From Butyricimonas faecihominis (lineage in GTDB: Bacteria > Bacteroidota > Bacteroidia > Bacteroidales > Marinifilaceae), in the NCBI RefSeq assembly GCF_033096445.1, contig NZ_AP028155.1, positions 3,539,880 through 3,603,879 of the forward strand: a stretch of DNA of 64,000 nt, given 5' to 3'. Below the pieces are notes generated by a model, which was given only the letters and a program-made list of their open reading frames with translations, did not search any database and was not told where the DNA came from. How positions within the stretch are numbered: the stretch's first letter is position 1; every line of letters starts with the position of its first letter. Below are positions 16,816 to 25,675 of this stretch, one piece after another. Position numbers and translations under genes: made by a program.

Positions 16816-17637
16816 TCAGTTACACACATTCCAAGACACACAATTCAAGCCTCCTCCCCGGCGGAGTAATGGTTTTATTCCTCCCACCCGGCAAATGGAA
16901 GCATCTGGGAAAAGGTTGTGTAACTGCTCATACGCCATGTCATTTTCTGGATCGTCCAATTTGGGCATCAGAACGACTTTGCCTACCTGCAAATAATTGA
17001 TATATGCCCAGTTGTACGAGGAAGGCTTTTGCAAAGGATAACTCAATTCTGTCACATCATATTTGTGCGATAATGTTTTCACCAACTCTTTTGCAAATTC
17101 AGGAGCAAAATCACCATAATTTGTCAATAGGACCCGCCCGTCACCAAGATAACGCACCATTCCGTCCACATGTCCGTAACGCTCGTGGTGGTCCCATGGA
17201 ATGATGATTACTTCTGCTCCGAAAACCCGCTCCAATTCATCCATTACCTTTGCTTTGCTCCATTGCCGGTTTTCAAGGAACACCTTGTTCGTCATGATAA
17301 CTGAATCGTCACATTTGATGACATTGCCTCCGTCCAAGACAATATCCGTCTTGACGACTTTGCTGTCCGGAAAGCACAATCTCTCAAGACAAGCAACTCC
17401 GTCTGTCCGATAGTCAGGAGAAGTGTGCAGATAGTCGGGATTGTAAACGTACTGTACATAAGAGTTGCGTGTTACTTGTATCGGCATAAAATCCCTCACC
17501 CAATAGTCTTGTGTCCCCTCCAACAATCCATAGGGAACTCTTGCTTGTTCCAATGTCATCCGGATATCTTGCCAACATTTCAATTTGGTCAGCCAGGTGG
17601 AGAAATACACCTTGTTTGTTTCTTGATCTGTCACCAT
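16816..17637 (-). CDS. Agmatine deiminase / peptidylarginine deiminase family protein
   Basis: Guanidino-group-modifying enzyme of the PAD_porph family; the nearest functions are agmatine deiminase (agmatine to N-carbamoylputrescine) and bacterial peptidylarginine deiminase. Catalytic landmarks are present: the Asp in YWVRDFMP, the His in HERYGHVDGMVR, VLDGGNVI, and the nucleophilic Cys in the C-terminal GGGLNCVSWNV. At 273 residues it is shorter than typical agmatine deiminases (about 340-370) and lacks a signal peptide, so it is cytosolic and unlike the secreted P. gingivalis enzyme. A CAAAAGTA at 17666-17673 gives a perfect -7 box (TACTTTTG) upstream. Substrate assignment between agmatine and other guanidines is uncertain. 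Confidence 0.85.
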   Translation of the reverse strand: MVTDQETNKVYFSTWLTKLKCWQDIRMTLEQARVPYGLLEGTQDYWVRDFMPIQVTRNSYVQYVYNPDYLHTSPDYRTDGVACLERLCFPDSKVVKTDIVLDGGNVIKCDDSVIMTNKVFLENRQWSKAKVMDELERVFGAEVIIIPWDHHERYGHVDGMVRYLGDGRVLLTNYGDFAPEFAKELVKTLSHKYDVTELSYPLQKPSSYNWAYINYLQVGKVVLMPKLDDPENDMAYEQLHNLFPDASICRVGGIKPLLRRGGGLNCVSWNVCN

Positions 17638-17876
17638 ATCGTTTTTCCTCTAACGTTTGATGTGACAAAAGTAGGTTCCTAATCCCAATTTCAGGGTACT
17701 CAAAAGTGCAAATTCTTAAAATAAAAAGCTTTTACAACTATTTCTAAGCTCGTCAATAATGCAAAAATATCGATAATATAGTTTTAATCATCATGGATAT
17801 TCGTTTTGTAACTTGTTGTTTGTCAGGTTTGGAAATACGAAATAATGCTATGATTACCAACTTTTATCTACAACCA

Positions 17877-18329
17877 TCACAATTTATTCTTCGAGTCAAT
17901 TATAATGGTAACTGGCCCATCATTCAGCAACTCCACTTGCATATTTGCCCCGAATTGTCCGGTTTGAACTTCTTTGTGAAGTTCTTGGCTTAGGGTTGCG
18001 ACAAATTTTTCATATAGCGGGATAGAGATGGCGGGAGGGGCGGCATCAATATATGAGGGACGGTTGCCTTTTTTGGTTCGAGCCATGAGGGTAAATTGAC
18101 TGACAGCGAGAATTTCACCACCTGATTCCAAGATTGATTTGTTCATAACTCCATTCTCGTCATCGAATATACGGAGATTAACAATTTTGGAGGCTAGCCA
18201 GTTGATGTCTTCATCCGTGTCATCGGCTTGGATTCCTACTAATACGAGCATCCCTTTACTTATTGAAGAAAACAATTGTTGCTCGATGGTAACACTGGCA
18301 CGTGTAACTCGTTGAATAACTACTTTCAT
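17877..18329 (-). CDS. dtd: D-aminoacyl-tRNA deacylase
   Basis: Hydrolyses D-aminoacyl-tRNAs (D-Tyr and others) and mischarged glycyl-tRNA-Ala. 150 residues, the standard length. Starts MKVVIQRVTRASV; carries the active-site motif SQFTL (residues about 78-82) and the cross-subunit Gly-Pro motif in LNDGPVTI near the C-terminus. Follows the aminotransferase gene on the same strand after a 91-base gap that contains a large inverted repeat. Confidence 0.96.
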   Translation of the reverse strand: MKVVIQRVTRASVTIEQQLFSSISKGMLVLVGIQADDTDEDINWLASKIVNLRIFDDENGVMNKSILESGGEILAVSQFTLMARTKKGNRPSYIDAAPPAISIPLYEKFVATLSQELHKEVQTGQFGANMQVELLNDGPVTIIIDSKNKL

Positions 18330-18342
18330 TTTGAACTTAGTC

Positions 18343-18406
18343 TTAAAATTTAGAGTGAAATATATGAATTTTATTCATATACTCCACTCCAAACTCTAAA
18401 TTTTAA
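18343..18406. repeat. Nested inverted repeat between aminotransferase and dtd
   Basis: Outer arms TTAAAATTTAGAGT (18343-18356) and ACTCTAAATTTTAA (18393-18406) are perfect 14-bp complements. Inside them ATATGAAT (18362-18369) and ATTCATAT (18373-18380) form a second hairpin with a 3-base loop. Very AT-rich; may act as a terminator or processing signal between the two minus-strand genes. Confidence 0.7.
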
Positions 18407-18420
18407 ATCTACATTCTAGA

Positions 18421-19644
18421 TTATTTTTTTCTAGCGTATAGTTCTTTGATTGCGTCGGCCAATCTCTTAACGCCTTCGATGTTCATTTCCTCGCTCATGT
18501 AAGAGAAATTGATACGCATGGTGTTTTTACCTCCACCGTTAACGAAGAACACGGTTCCGAGTACGAATGCCACGTTCTTTTCGATAGCGATTTGGAATAA
18601 TTCCTCTGCATCATATCCTTCCGGTAGTGTCAAGAACAAGAACAAACCACCTTCCGGGCGAGTCCAAGTAACACCTTCCGGCATGTATTTCTCGAAAGCG
18701 CCTAACATGGCTTCCAGTTTACTACGATACATATCAACGATTTTCTTCACGTTGGCATCGAAATAGTTTTTCTGGAAGAATTTAACCGTGATTTTCTGTA
18801 AGAACGCAGAGGTACAAAGGTCTGTACTTTGTTTTGCTTTCACGAAGTTGTCGATCACCATCGGATGAGCAAGAACCCAGCCCATGCGGAATCCCGGCAT
18901 GAAGATTTTAGAGAAAGTTCCTAACGTGATCACGTTACCTTCTCCATTATCCAAGTCGTACAACATACGTTGCGGCTTTCCGGAGAAACGTAGTTCACGG
19001 TAAGGGCTATCCTCAACAACCATGATCTCGTATTTCTTGGCAATATTCAGAATTTCGATTCTTCTGGCTTCCGGCATGGTCATACCTGCGGGGTTTTGGA
19101 AGTCCGGAATTAAATAGATGAATTTCGGTTTTTCCCCTTTAGCCTTCATTTCAGCCAAAGTCTTTTCCAATTCCACGGCACTCATACCTTGTTCGTCCTG
19201 TGGAATACCAACACCTACACCACCGTAAGAGTTGAACGCACCAAGGGCTCCAAGATAAGAAGGTAACTCGCAAATATATTTGTCTCCACGGTTCAAGAAA
19301 ATCTTACCCACAGTGTCCAAACCTTGTTGAGAAGAAGTGATGATCGTGATATTTTCTTTTGTAACATAGCTCAAGCCTTGATCCCGGTAGCGTTGAGCAA
19401 GGATTTCCAATAATTCAGGAACTCCCTCGGTTGAACCGTACTGGCAAGCAGCAGCTCCATCCGTGGCGATTACTTCCGCGCAAATTTCTTGTAATTGTTC
19501 TAACGGGAAAGATTCTTTAGCAGGAAGACCCCCGGCGAAAGAAATAATTTCCGGCTTTTGAGTTAATTTCAACAACTCTCTGATAGCAGAGCGCTTCATC
19601 CCTTTGGCGCTGTCTGATAGAATTTCTTTGTAGTCGCTAACCAT
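18421..19644 (-). CDS. PLP-dependent aminotransferase, class I/II (LysN/2-aminoadipate type)
   Basis: Cytosolic fold-type I aminotransferase. The PLP lysine is in GTFSKIFMPGFRMGWV; other markers are IISFAGGLPAKESFP at the N-terminus, YGSTEGVPELLEILAQR, YLIPDFQNPAGMTM and the late Arg in TMRINFSYMS that binds the substrate carboxylate. This set matches the 2-aminoadipate/multi-substrate group related to MocR C-terminal domains, without the fused HTH. 407 residues, normal length. The natural amino donor cannot be fixed from sequence; branched-chain, aromatic or aminoadipate substrates are all known in the group. Confidence 0.92.
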   Translation of the reverse strand: MVSDYKEILSDSAKGMKRSAIRELLKLTQKPEIISFAGGLPAKESFPLEQLQEICAEVIATDGAAACQYGSTEGVPELLEILAQRYRDQGLSYVTKENITIITSSQQGLDTVGKIFLNRGDKYICELPSYLGALGAFNSYGGVGVGIPQDEQGMSAVELEKTLAEMKAKGEKPKFIYLIPDFQNPAGMTMPEARRIEILNIAKKYEIMVVEDSPYRELRFSGKPQRMLYDLDNGEGNVITLGTFSKIFMPGFRMGWVLAHPMVIDNFVKAKQSTDLCTSAFLQKITVKFFQKNYFDANVKKIVDMYRSKLEAMLGAFEKYMPEGVTWTRPEGGLFLFLTLPEGYDAEELFQIAIEKNVAFVLGTVFFVNGGGKNTMRINFSYMSEEMNIEGVKRLADAIKELYARKK

Positions 19645-19918
19645 GTTTATTCTTATTTAAAGTGAATATACGCTGTTAAGTATTTGTGTTGCGAAGTTAA
19701 TAATAAGTTTTTGAAATAAAATTTTTCATATCAGTTTTTTATTAAAATCGATTGCGGTACTTTCATTTTGTATGTTTTCGAGCTTTTTTAGTAATAATTT
19801 GATGTTTGAGGCCCGGCACGGGTAGCGTGTGACCGTCTGATGAATGTTAAAAGTCGCTTTATGAACCGGATAGGAATGAAATTTTAATTCATTCTGTTCA
19901 TATTTCGGAGTTTTTGCG

Positions 19919-19926
19919 TAAGTTTG
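19919..19926 (+). promoter_or_regulatory. Predicted -7 box for sigma factor of locus 1
   Basis: TAAGTTTG fits TAnnTTTG exactly, 15 bases before the GTG start. No good -33 box; TCTG at 19893-19896 is the nearest candidate. The leader would be very short. Confidence 0.4.
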
Positions 19927-19941
19927 TGGTAAAACTTATTT

Positions 19942-20529
19942 GTGGTGAGTTTAGATAGACAAAAAGAAGAGGAGTATTTTAAGCGGTTGCAACAAGGAGA
20001 CATACGTTCCTTTGAATATTTTTTCAAGGAGTATACCGACTTGTTGTATGCTTATGCCTTGGGTTTCGTGAAAGAACGGGAACCTGCGGAAGATATTATT
20101 CAAGATACATTTGTCTATTTTTGGAATAATCGGGAGCGGATTCGGTACACGGGATCCGTGTATGCTTATTTGCAAACGTCTGTCCGGAATGCTTGTATTA
20201 ACTACCGGGAGCATGAGAAGGTCGAGCATCGTTATGAACAGGAGATCCTCCATACCGAAGAAGAGGCATTCGATTGGCAAGAGGTGGAATCCGTCAAGGA
20301 AATGCGACAGAAACTATTGGACGCGATTGACCGTTTGCCGGAAAAATGCCGACAGATTTTCATGATGAGTTGCGTTGATGGTTTGAAATACCGGGAGATC
20401 GCGTCACGAATGGATATTTCCGAGAATACGGTGAAAACACAAATAAAATTGGCATACAAGAAATTGCGGGAGGATATAAATATTTCCGGGGAAGAATTAT
20501 CGATATTTATCATCTTGTTGTTACTTTAG
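19942..20529 (+). CDS. ECF RNA polymerase sigma factor (SusCD locus 1)
   Basis: Extracytoplasmic-function sigma-70 factor of the Bacteroidota expansion, controlling the SusC/SusD genes downstream after a signal relayed by the STN domain of SusC and FecR. Region 2 is seen in YALGFVKEREPAEDIIQDTFVYFWNNRERI, region 4 in LPEKCRQIFMMSCVDGLKYREIASRMDISENTVKTQIKLAYKKL. Start is GTG at 19942 or 19945 (a double GTG); no ATG suits. Unlike the locus-2 arrangement, the FecR gene lies 374 bases away with a terminator-like hairpin in between. Confidence 0.93.
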   Translation: MVSLDRQKEEEYFKRLQQGDIRSFEYFFKEYTDLLYAYALGFVKEREPAEDIIQDTFVYFWNNRERIRYTGSVYAYLQTSVRNACINYREHEKVEHRYEQEILHTEEEAFDWQEVESVKEMRQKLLDAIDRLPEKCRQIFMMSCVDGLKYREIASRMDISENTVKTQIKLAYKKLREDINISGEELSIFIILLLL

Positions 20530-20903
20530 AAAAAGGCCGGGCTTCTCTTGGTGTTAGGCTATGTTCACTTGTGATTCCCTTGATTGTTTCCTGATAGTTC
20601 ATTTAGACCACGGAGCATTCAACATGCATACATCCTGCATTCACCTTCGATTAAATTGATTTTTGATAGGCATATACTTGCAGTTCGGGTATGTCGTGTT
20701 GTATATTGGCTAACTGGAAAGGTATACGTGTTTGACTGTATAGGTATACGCGGCCTATGACGAGGTAATAATGAAGTGGTAGCAACAATAAGCTCGTGGA
20801 ATTTGAATGAAGTAGGTTTTAATGTTAAAAAGGTGATTTTTTTAATTTCTGTTTCACCCTTTTTTCATTTCATCCTGCTTTTAAGATGTAATAGGGATAA
20901 ATA
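20530..20903. other. Long gap between sigma factor and FecR gene, locus 1
   Basis: No coding potential seen. Contains a direct repeat AGGTATACG at 20720-20728 and 20742-20750, and near its end a terminator-like hairpin listed separately. The size suggests that fecR has its own promoter or that sigma and fecR are transcribed separately. Confidence 0.5.
20827..20865 (+). terminator. Terminator-like hairpin upstream of fecR
   Basis: AAAAAGGTGA (20827-20836) pairs with TCACCCTTTTT (20854-20864) with one bulged C; loop 17 bases; ends in a T-run. It lies 39 bases before the FecR start, which is an odd place for a simple terminator and could be an attenuator. Confidence 0.5.
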
Positions 20904-22073
20904 ATGGAAAAAGAGAAGCAAAATAATCAGGAACAATGGCTGAAAGCATTTGTTGATCGGGAGGAAGATTTCGATTACGAGGCTTTTTGTGAAATGATGC
21001 GTTCCCCTGATAATGAAGATTTGCGGGAAGAATTCGAGCGTGTACGACGATTGACAGTCCTTGAGGCTGATAAAGCAAAAATGTGGAAACAGGTGCAATC
21101 TCGGATGAATAAGAATTCTCGTTATCGAGTGAAACGATATTTAAAATATGCAGCTATTATTGTTGCGTTCGTTTTAGCCGGGGGGACATGGTGGATGGTG
21201 AAGGAGAATCCTGAAGAGATTATTTCTGTCGAATTATCGGAAACTTCCATGCTTTCACCGGGAACTCCGAAAGCTTATATCTTGTTTTCTAGTGGACAGC
21301 GTATGGACTTAACTACAACAGAACATGACACGATGATTATGGAGAAAGGTATGCAGGTTCGAGTAGGTTCTTCAGGAAAAATTTCTTATATTCCGGGTGA
21401 TTCGGGTAGCATACTAAAGCAAGAAATTGTGTATAACACCATTGTTGTTCCTAGAGGGGGAGAATATAAGTTGGAGTTAGCTGATGGGACGCTTGTGTGG
21501 TTAAACTCGGATTCGGAACTACGTTATCCTGTAAAATTTGCTGGAAGTCAGCGTGACGTTTGGTTGAAAGGTGAAGGTTATTTTGAGGTAAGTAAGAATC
21601 CGGAAAAACCTTTTCGAGTGGTCGTGGATGATATGATAGTCAAGGTGCTAGGAACTTCTTTTAATATTAATGCCTATAAAGATCGAGGTAATATTCTGAC
21701 AACATTGGTATCTGGGAAAGTCGATATTCAAGATATGTCGGGGAAAAGTCTAGTTGTGATGAGCCCGAATCAACAGGTCGATTTTCGGCATGGGAAAATT
21801 AGTAGCGTGCAAGAGGTGGATATTACGAGATTCGTGTCATGGATTGATGGTAAATTTTATTTTAATGATATGACGTTGGAAAATATCATGTCACAGTTAC
21901 AGCGGTGGTATGATATAGAAGTATTTTTTGTCGATGAGGAGTTGAAATCTTACCCCTTCACGGGAGTGATTCGGCGTGATTTTACGGCAGGACAGATATT
22001 CGAAATCATAGAAAAAACAACACGGGTGAAGTTCAATGTTCGAGGTAAATGTGTAACAGTAAATCATAAATAA
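20904..22073 (+). CDS. FecR-type anti-sigma factor (locus 1)
   Basis: Inner-membrane anti-sigma/signal-transfer protein. Cytosolic N-terminal part (residues 1-75) that should hold the sigma factor, one membrane helix at about 77-96 (YAAIIVAFVLAGGTWWMV), then the periplasmic FecR domain (IVVPRGGEYKLELADGTLVWLNSDSELRYPVKF, VWLKGEGYFEVSKNPEKPF, VLGTSFNINAY) and a C-terminal DUF4974 domain (FYFNDMTLENIMSQLQRWYDIEVFF...KFNVRGKCVTVNHK) that contacts the STN domain of SusC. Length 389 is usual. Followed by two hairpins and the SusC gene. Confidence 0.93.
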   Translation: MEKEKQNNQEQWLKAFVDREEDFDYEAFCEMMRSPDNEDLREEFERVRRLTVLEADKAKMWKQVQSRMNKNSRYRVKRYLKYAAIIVAFVLAGGTWWMVKENPEEIISVELSETSMLSPGTPKAYILFSSGQRMDLTTTEHDTMIMEKGMQVRVGSSGKISYIPGDSGSILKQEIVYNTIVVPRGGEYKLELADGTLVWLNSDSELRYPVKFAGSQRDVWLKGEGYFEVSKNPEKPFRVVVDDMIVKVLGTSFNINAYKDRGNILTTLVSGKVDIQDMSGKSLVVMSPNQQVDFRHGKISSVQEVDITRFVSWIDGKFYFNDMTLENIMSQLQRWYDIEVFFVDEELKSYPFTGVIRRDFTAGQIFEIIEKTTRVKFNVRGKCVTVNHK

Positions 22074-22080
22074 AGAAAAA

Positions 22081-22106
22081 CCGGTATTTGTTACAGCAAA
22101 TACCGG
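22081..22106 (+). promoter_or_regulatory. Leader hairpin 1 upstream of SusC (locus 1)
   Basis: CCGGTATTTG and CAAATACCGG form a perfect 10-bp stem with the hexaloop TTACAG, eight bases after the fecR stop. No T-run follows, so it is unlikely to be a plain terminator. Confidence 0.65.
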
Positions 22107-22125
22107 AATAGTTAAAATCAAATTT

Positions 22126-22155
22126 TCTAACCAGCTATTACAGTAGCTTGTTAGA
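22126..22155 (+). promoter_or_regulatory. Leader hairpin 2 upstream of SusC, same TTACAG loop
   Basis: TCTAAC/GTTAGA (6 bp), one C-T mismatch, then AGCTA/TAGCT (5 bp) enclose the loop TTACAG at 22138-22143, the same hexamer as in hairpin 1. Ends 28 bases before the SusC start. The identical loops on different stems suggest an RNA-binding or processing signal. Confidence 0.65.
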
Positions 22156-22183
22156 ATAAAGTTTAATCTCTAATTACAAAAGT

Positions 22184-25100
22184 ATGAAAAAAAATCGAGA
22201 GATGTATCGTGGGCTATTTTTAGCTCCCCGGTCAAAATTATTTTTAGTTATGAAATTAACATTTTTCTTTTTAGTCATAGGATTGTTGGAAGTACATGCT
22301 TCTGCAATAGGCCAAGTAAAAGTTGTAAACTTGGACGTGAAAGATATGACGTTAAGGCATGTTTTTGACGAGTTAAAAAGGCAAACTGATTTGGATTTCT
22401 TTTTTAGCAATCGAGAATTGGATATGAACAGCAAGGTGACCATACAAGTTCAAAAAACGGATTTAATGGAAGTGTTGTCGCGACTTCTTGGTCGGGAATA
22501 TCAATTCGAGCTTCTTGAGGGTATGGTGATCATTAAACCGGTATTTGCGAGAGATTCGGTACAAGTAAAATCTATCACGTTGCGAGGGTTCGTGCAGGAT
22601 GAGAAAAATCAACCCATGCCGGGTGTGACAATCCAATTGGCAGGAACGGCTGTCGGAACGGCTACGGATGCGCATGGTAAATTTGCCGTGAAAATTCCTA
22701 TGTTGAAAGGAAAATTAGAATTTTCTTTCGTGGGTTACAAAAAACAAATTGTTGAATTCACGGAGAAAACGGCAAAGGACACGATTCGGGTTACCCTGCA
22801 AGAGGAAGTCGTGGGTGTCGATGAAGTCGTTGTACGGGCCTATGGTACTCAAAATCGGAAAGAAGTCGTGAGTGCCATATCTTCAATCAAGGCCGAGGAC
22901 ATGAAGGAACTTCCAACAGCTAACTTGATGAACATGTTGCAAGGGCGTGTTGCGGGATTAAATATCATTAACCAGTCGGGAGCGCCGGGAAGTGCTTCGG
23001 TTGTAGCGATTCGGGGATTCAACTCCTTGTTAACGGATGGGGCGAGTGACGGTTCCCCTTTGTACGTGGTTGATGGTGTGCCCATGCATTCTTTTGTATC
23101 CCCGGTGACGGGAACGAACACGATGGCTGACATAGACCCGTCGATGATCGAATCGGTTGAAGTGCTGAAAGATGCCTCTGCCGCATCCATTTACGGTTCC
23201 CGTGCGGGTAACGGGGTAATCTTAATTACCACGAAAAAGGGACGTGTGGGAGAAACTAAATTCTCGGCGAACGTCTCTTATACTGCTTCTCGATTAATGG
23301 CTTCTCCCCTGCAAACAGGAGGGCGCTTAGAGAGGTGGTGGGAAATTCAAAATATGCGTCACTATTCGGCTCCGGGCAATGATAATACGATTCCCGGCTT
23401 AGTTTATCCCATGTCACATTCCGAGGCGTATAAAAAATTCGGGGAGTATGATAAATTCTGGGGTAACGGACATGGAAAAGTCAACGTGATTGATTATTTG
23501 CAGGATAGCTTGAACCCCTTCTTTAATAACCAAACGAATTGGTGGGATTACGCTTTTCGAAAAGGAGAGATTACCAATGCTAATCTTCAGGCAAGTGGTG
23601 GTTCAAAACGTTTTACCTACATGATGGGTGCCGGTTGGTTTGCGGAAACGGGGATTATGAACTCAAGTTCATATCAACGTATCAACGTGATGGCTAACTT
23701 GTCTGCGACACCGAGTGAAAAGCTACGTATGGATATGCAGTTGTATGGTGCGTACGTGGATCGTAGTAGGAATACCCGTCATGCGCTAAATCACAATCGT
23801 TTCGAACACATGACCGTGCAGCCAACCAAACAGAGTACACTTTATCCAGCCTCGCGAGAGGGAGTAGATGCTTGGTTGGATGATATGAACAAGACTGTTG
23901 ACAAGAGTGATGACTTGCGTGGGATGGGAAGCATTTACTTGGAATACAAATTATTCAAAGGATTGACCTTTTCGGCTAAAGGAAGTGTCGATTATTCACA
24001 GGGAAATAGGAACACGTTTACTCCAAGCGATTTGGATAAGATTAACCACGAGAATAAATCAGAAGGCAATATCATGCGTTCTATCGCTATGTCAAATGAA
24101 GAGTTGTTACGCTACAAATTGACTTTAAATGAACAACACAATTTCGAGTTGTTGTTGGGATTCAACGTGGAAAGAAACCAAACTTACACGATTGGTGGTT
24201 GGGGTAAAGGAGGAGCCAGTGACTACGTGTATTACTACAATCCGGATTTGAGTGTGGATGTGAGAGATTATGGTATGTTGGTAGAGGACTGGCGAGCCAC
24301 TCGTTCGTATAGTTCTTCTTTCACGGAAAAGGCGATGGTCAGCTATTTCGGTCGTTTCAGTTACAACTGGAAACAACGCTATTTGATGGAATTCACCTTC
24401 CGTCGTGACGGGTCGTCTACTTTCGGGGAGGCTAACAAGTGGGCGAACTTCCCTTCGCTTGGATTAGGTTGGGCATTCTCGCAAGAAAGCTTTATGAAAT
24501 GGGCTAACTTCTTGGATTGGGGAAAACTACGTGCCAGTTACGGGACTTCAGGACAAGTGTTTAACGATCCTTACATGGCTCATGGTTTGATGCGTGTTGT
24601 TAAGGGACCTTTCCAAGGCGAAAGTGGAATTACGGCAGGTTCGGCCATTAGTCCGGATTTAACTTGGGAAAAATCGGAGCAATACAATATCGGGTTGGAT
24701 TTGGATATGTTGAATTATCGTTTGAAAGTCAAGTTGGACTATTACTATAAATTGACCTCGTCCTTGATTTACAGCGTTCCACTTCCGGAAACTATTTTGT
24801 TGGTGAACAAGCGTACGGAAAATGCAATGGAAGTATCGAACGAGGGAATAGAGTTAGAATTAGAAGCAGATATTTTGCGAGAAGGCCCTATAAGCTGGCG
24901 AATGAAATTCAATGCTTCACGAAACTGGAATCGCTTTGAAAAATCATACAGCAAAAGAGATGAAGGCGGTATGGTCATCGGGCGTCCTTTATTCGGGATA
25001 TACGTGTACGATGCTGAAGGATTCTACAACTCAGAAGATGAAGTGCCGGTCTATTATGATATTTGGGGGAATAAGAAATATTTTGGAGGCGTCTCTTGTG

Positions 25101-25672
25101 CTTCACCGATGAGTGGTAAGGTTGGAACCTACAAGATTAAAGATTTGAATGGTGACAACATGATTAATGGTAGTGATATGTACTATGCCGGAACACCGCA
25201 ACCGAAAGCGCATGGGGGATGGGTTAACGAGATCCGTTGGAAAAACTTCGATTTGAGTATGTTGTTCAACTACGAGTTGGGGCGTAAGATGATCAATGCC
25301 CGGGAGTATACCATATCTACCGGTCCTAAGTTCGTGGATATTGCCAATTTGTCTTATTGGGAAAAGCCGGGTGATCATGCAAAATTGGCTCGTATGGGTA
25401 CGGCAACAGACGTGATGATGGATAGTAATATCGAGAACGTGCATGCGATCAGTTTGAAGCAGATTACTTTGGGATGTGATTTGCCTGCCAAATGGGCTAA
25501 AAAAATCAGTCTGAAAGGAGCTCGTATGTTCTTTACGGTAGAAAACTTGTTCTATTTGAGTAATTATTCGGGGGCGAATCCGGAAGTGATTGACGTGTAC
25601 AAGGGAGTGGACTTTGGTATCGAGTACCCGTTACCTCGTAAGATGACGGTTGGTTTAACTTTAAATTTCTAA
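22184..25672 (+). CDS. SusC/RagA TonB-linked outer membrane protein with STN domain (locus 1)
   Basis: TonB-dependent outer-membrane transporter, 1162 residues. Order: signal peptide (LTFFFLVIGLLEVHASAIG), STN signalling domain (about residues 45-110; VVNLDVKDMTLRHVFDELKRQT), carboxypeptidase-regulatory-like beta domain (125-205; LRGFVQDEKNQPMPGVTIQLAG), TonB-box region and plug (VGVDEVVVRAYGTQNRKEVVSAIS, VLKDASAASIYGSRAGNGVILITT), then a 22-strand barrel ending MTVGLTLNF. The STN domain means it also signals through the adjacent FecR and sigma factor. Translation could start at the ATG 22184 or, less likely, at the ATG 22202. Cargo unknown; no carbohydrate enzymes are nearby. Confidence 0.95.
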   Translation: MKKNREMYRGLFLAPRSKLFLVMKLTFFFLVIGLLEVHASAIGQVKVVNLDVKDMTLRHVFDELKRQTDLDFFFSNRELDMNSKVTIQVQKTDLMEVLSRLLGREYQFELLEGMVIIKPVFARDSVQVKSITLRGFVQDEKNQPMPGVTIQLAGTAVGTATDAHGKFAVKIPMLKGKLEFSFVGYKKQIVEFTEKTAKDTIRVTLQEEVVGVDEVVVRAYGTQNRKEVVSAISSIKAEDMKELPTANLMNMLQGRVAGLNIINQSGAPGSASVVAIRGFNSLLTDGASDGSPLYVVDGVPMHSFVSPVTGTNTMADIDPSMIESVEVLKDASAASIYGSRAGNGVILITTKKGRVGETKFSANVSYTASRLMASPLQTGGRLERWWEIQNMRHYSAPGNDNTIPGLVYPMSHSEAYKKFGEYDKFWGNGHGKVNVIDYLQDSLNPFFNNQTNWWDYAFRKGEITNANLQASGGSKRFTYMMGAGWFAETGIMNSSSYQRINVMANLSATPSEKLRMDMQLYGAYVDRSRNTRHALNHNRFEHMTVQPTKQSTLYPASREGVDAWLDDMNKTVDKSDDLRGMGSIYLEYKLFKGLTFSAKGSVDYSQGNRNTFTPSDLDKINHENKSEGNIMRSIAMSNEELLRYKLTLNEQHNFELLLGFNVERNQTYTIGGWGKGGASDYVYYYNPDLSVDVRDYGMLVEDWRATRSYSSSFTEKAMVSYFGRFSYNWKQRYLMEFTFRRDGSSTFGEANKWANFPSLGLGWAFSQESFMKWANFLDWGKLRASYGTSGQVFNDPYMAHGLMRVVKGPFQGESGITAGSAISPDLTWEKSEQYNIGLDLDMLNYRLKVKLDYYYKLTSSLIYSVPLPETILLVNKRTENAMEVSNEGIELELEADILREGPISWRMKFNASRNWNRFEKSYSKRDEGGMVIGRPLFGIYVYDAEGFYNSEDEVPVYYDIWGNKKYFGGVSCASPMSGKVGTYKIKDLNGDNMINGSDMYYAGTPQPKAHGGWVNEIRWKNFDLSMLFNYELGRKMINAREYTISTGPKFVDIANLSYWEKPGDHAKLARMGTATDVMMDSNIENVHAISLKQITLGCDLPAKWAKKISLKGARMFFTVENLFYLSNYSGANPEVIDVYKGVDFGIEYPLPRKMTVGLTLNF

Positions 25673-25675
25673 GTG

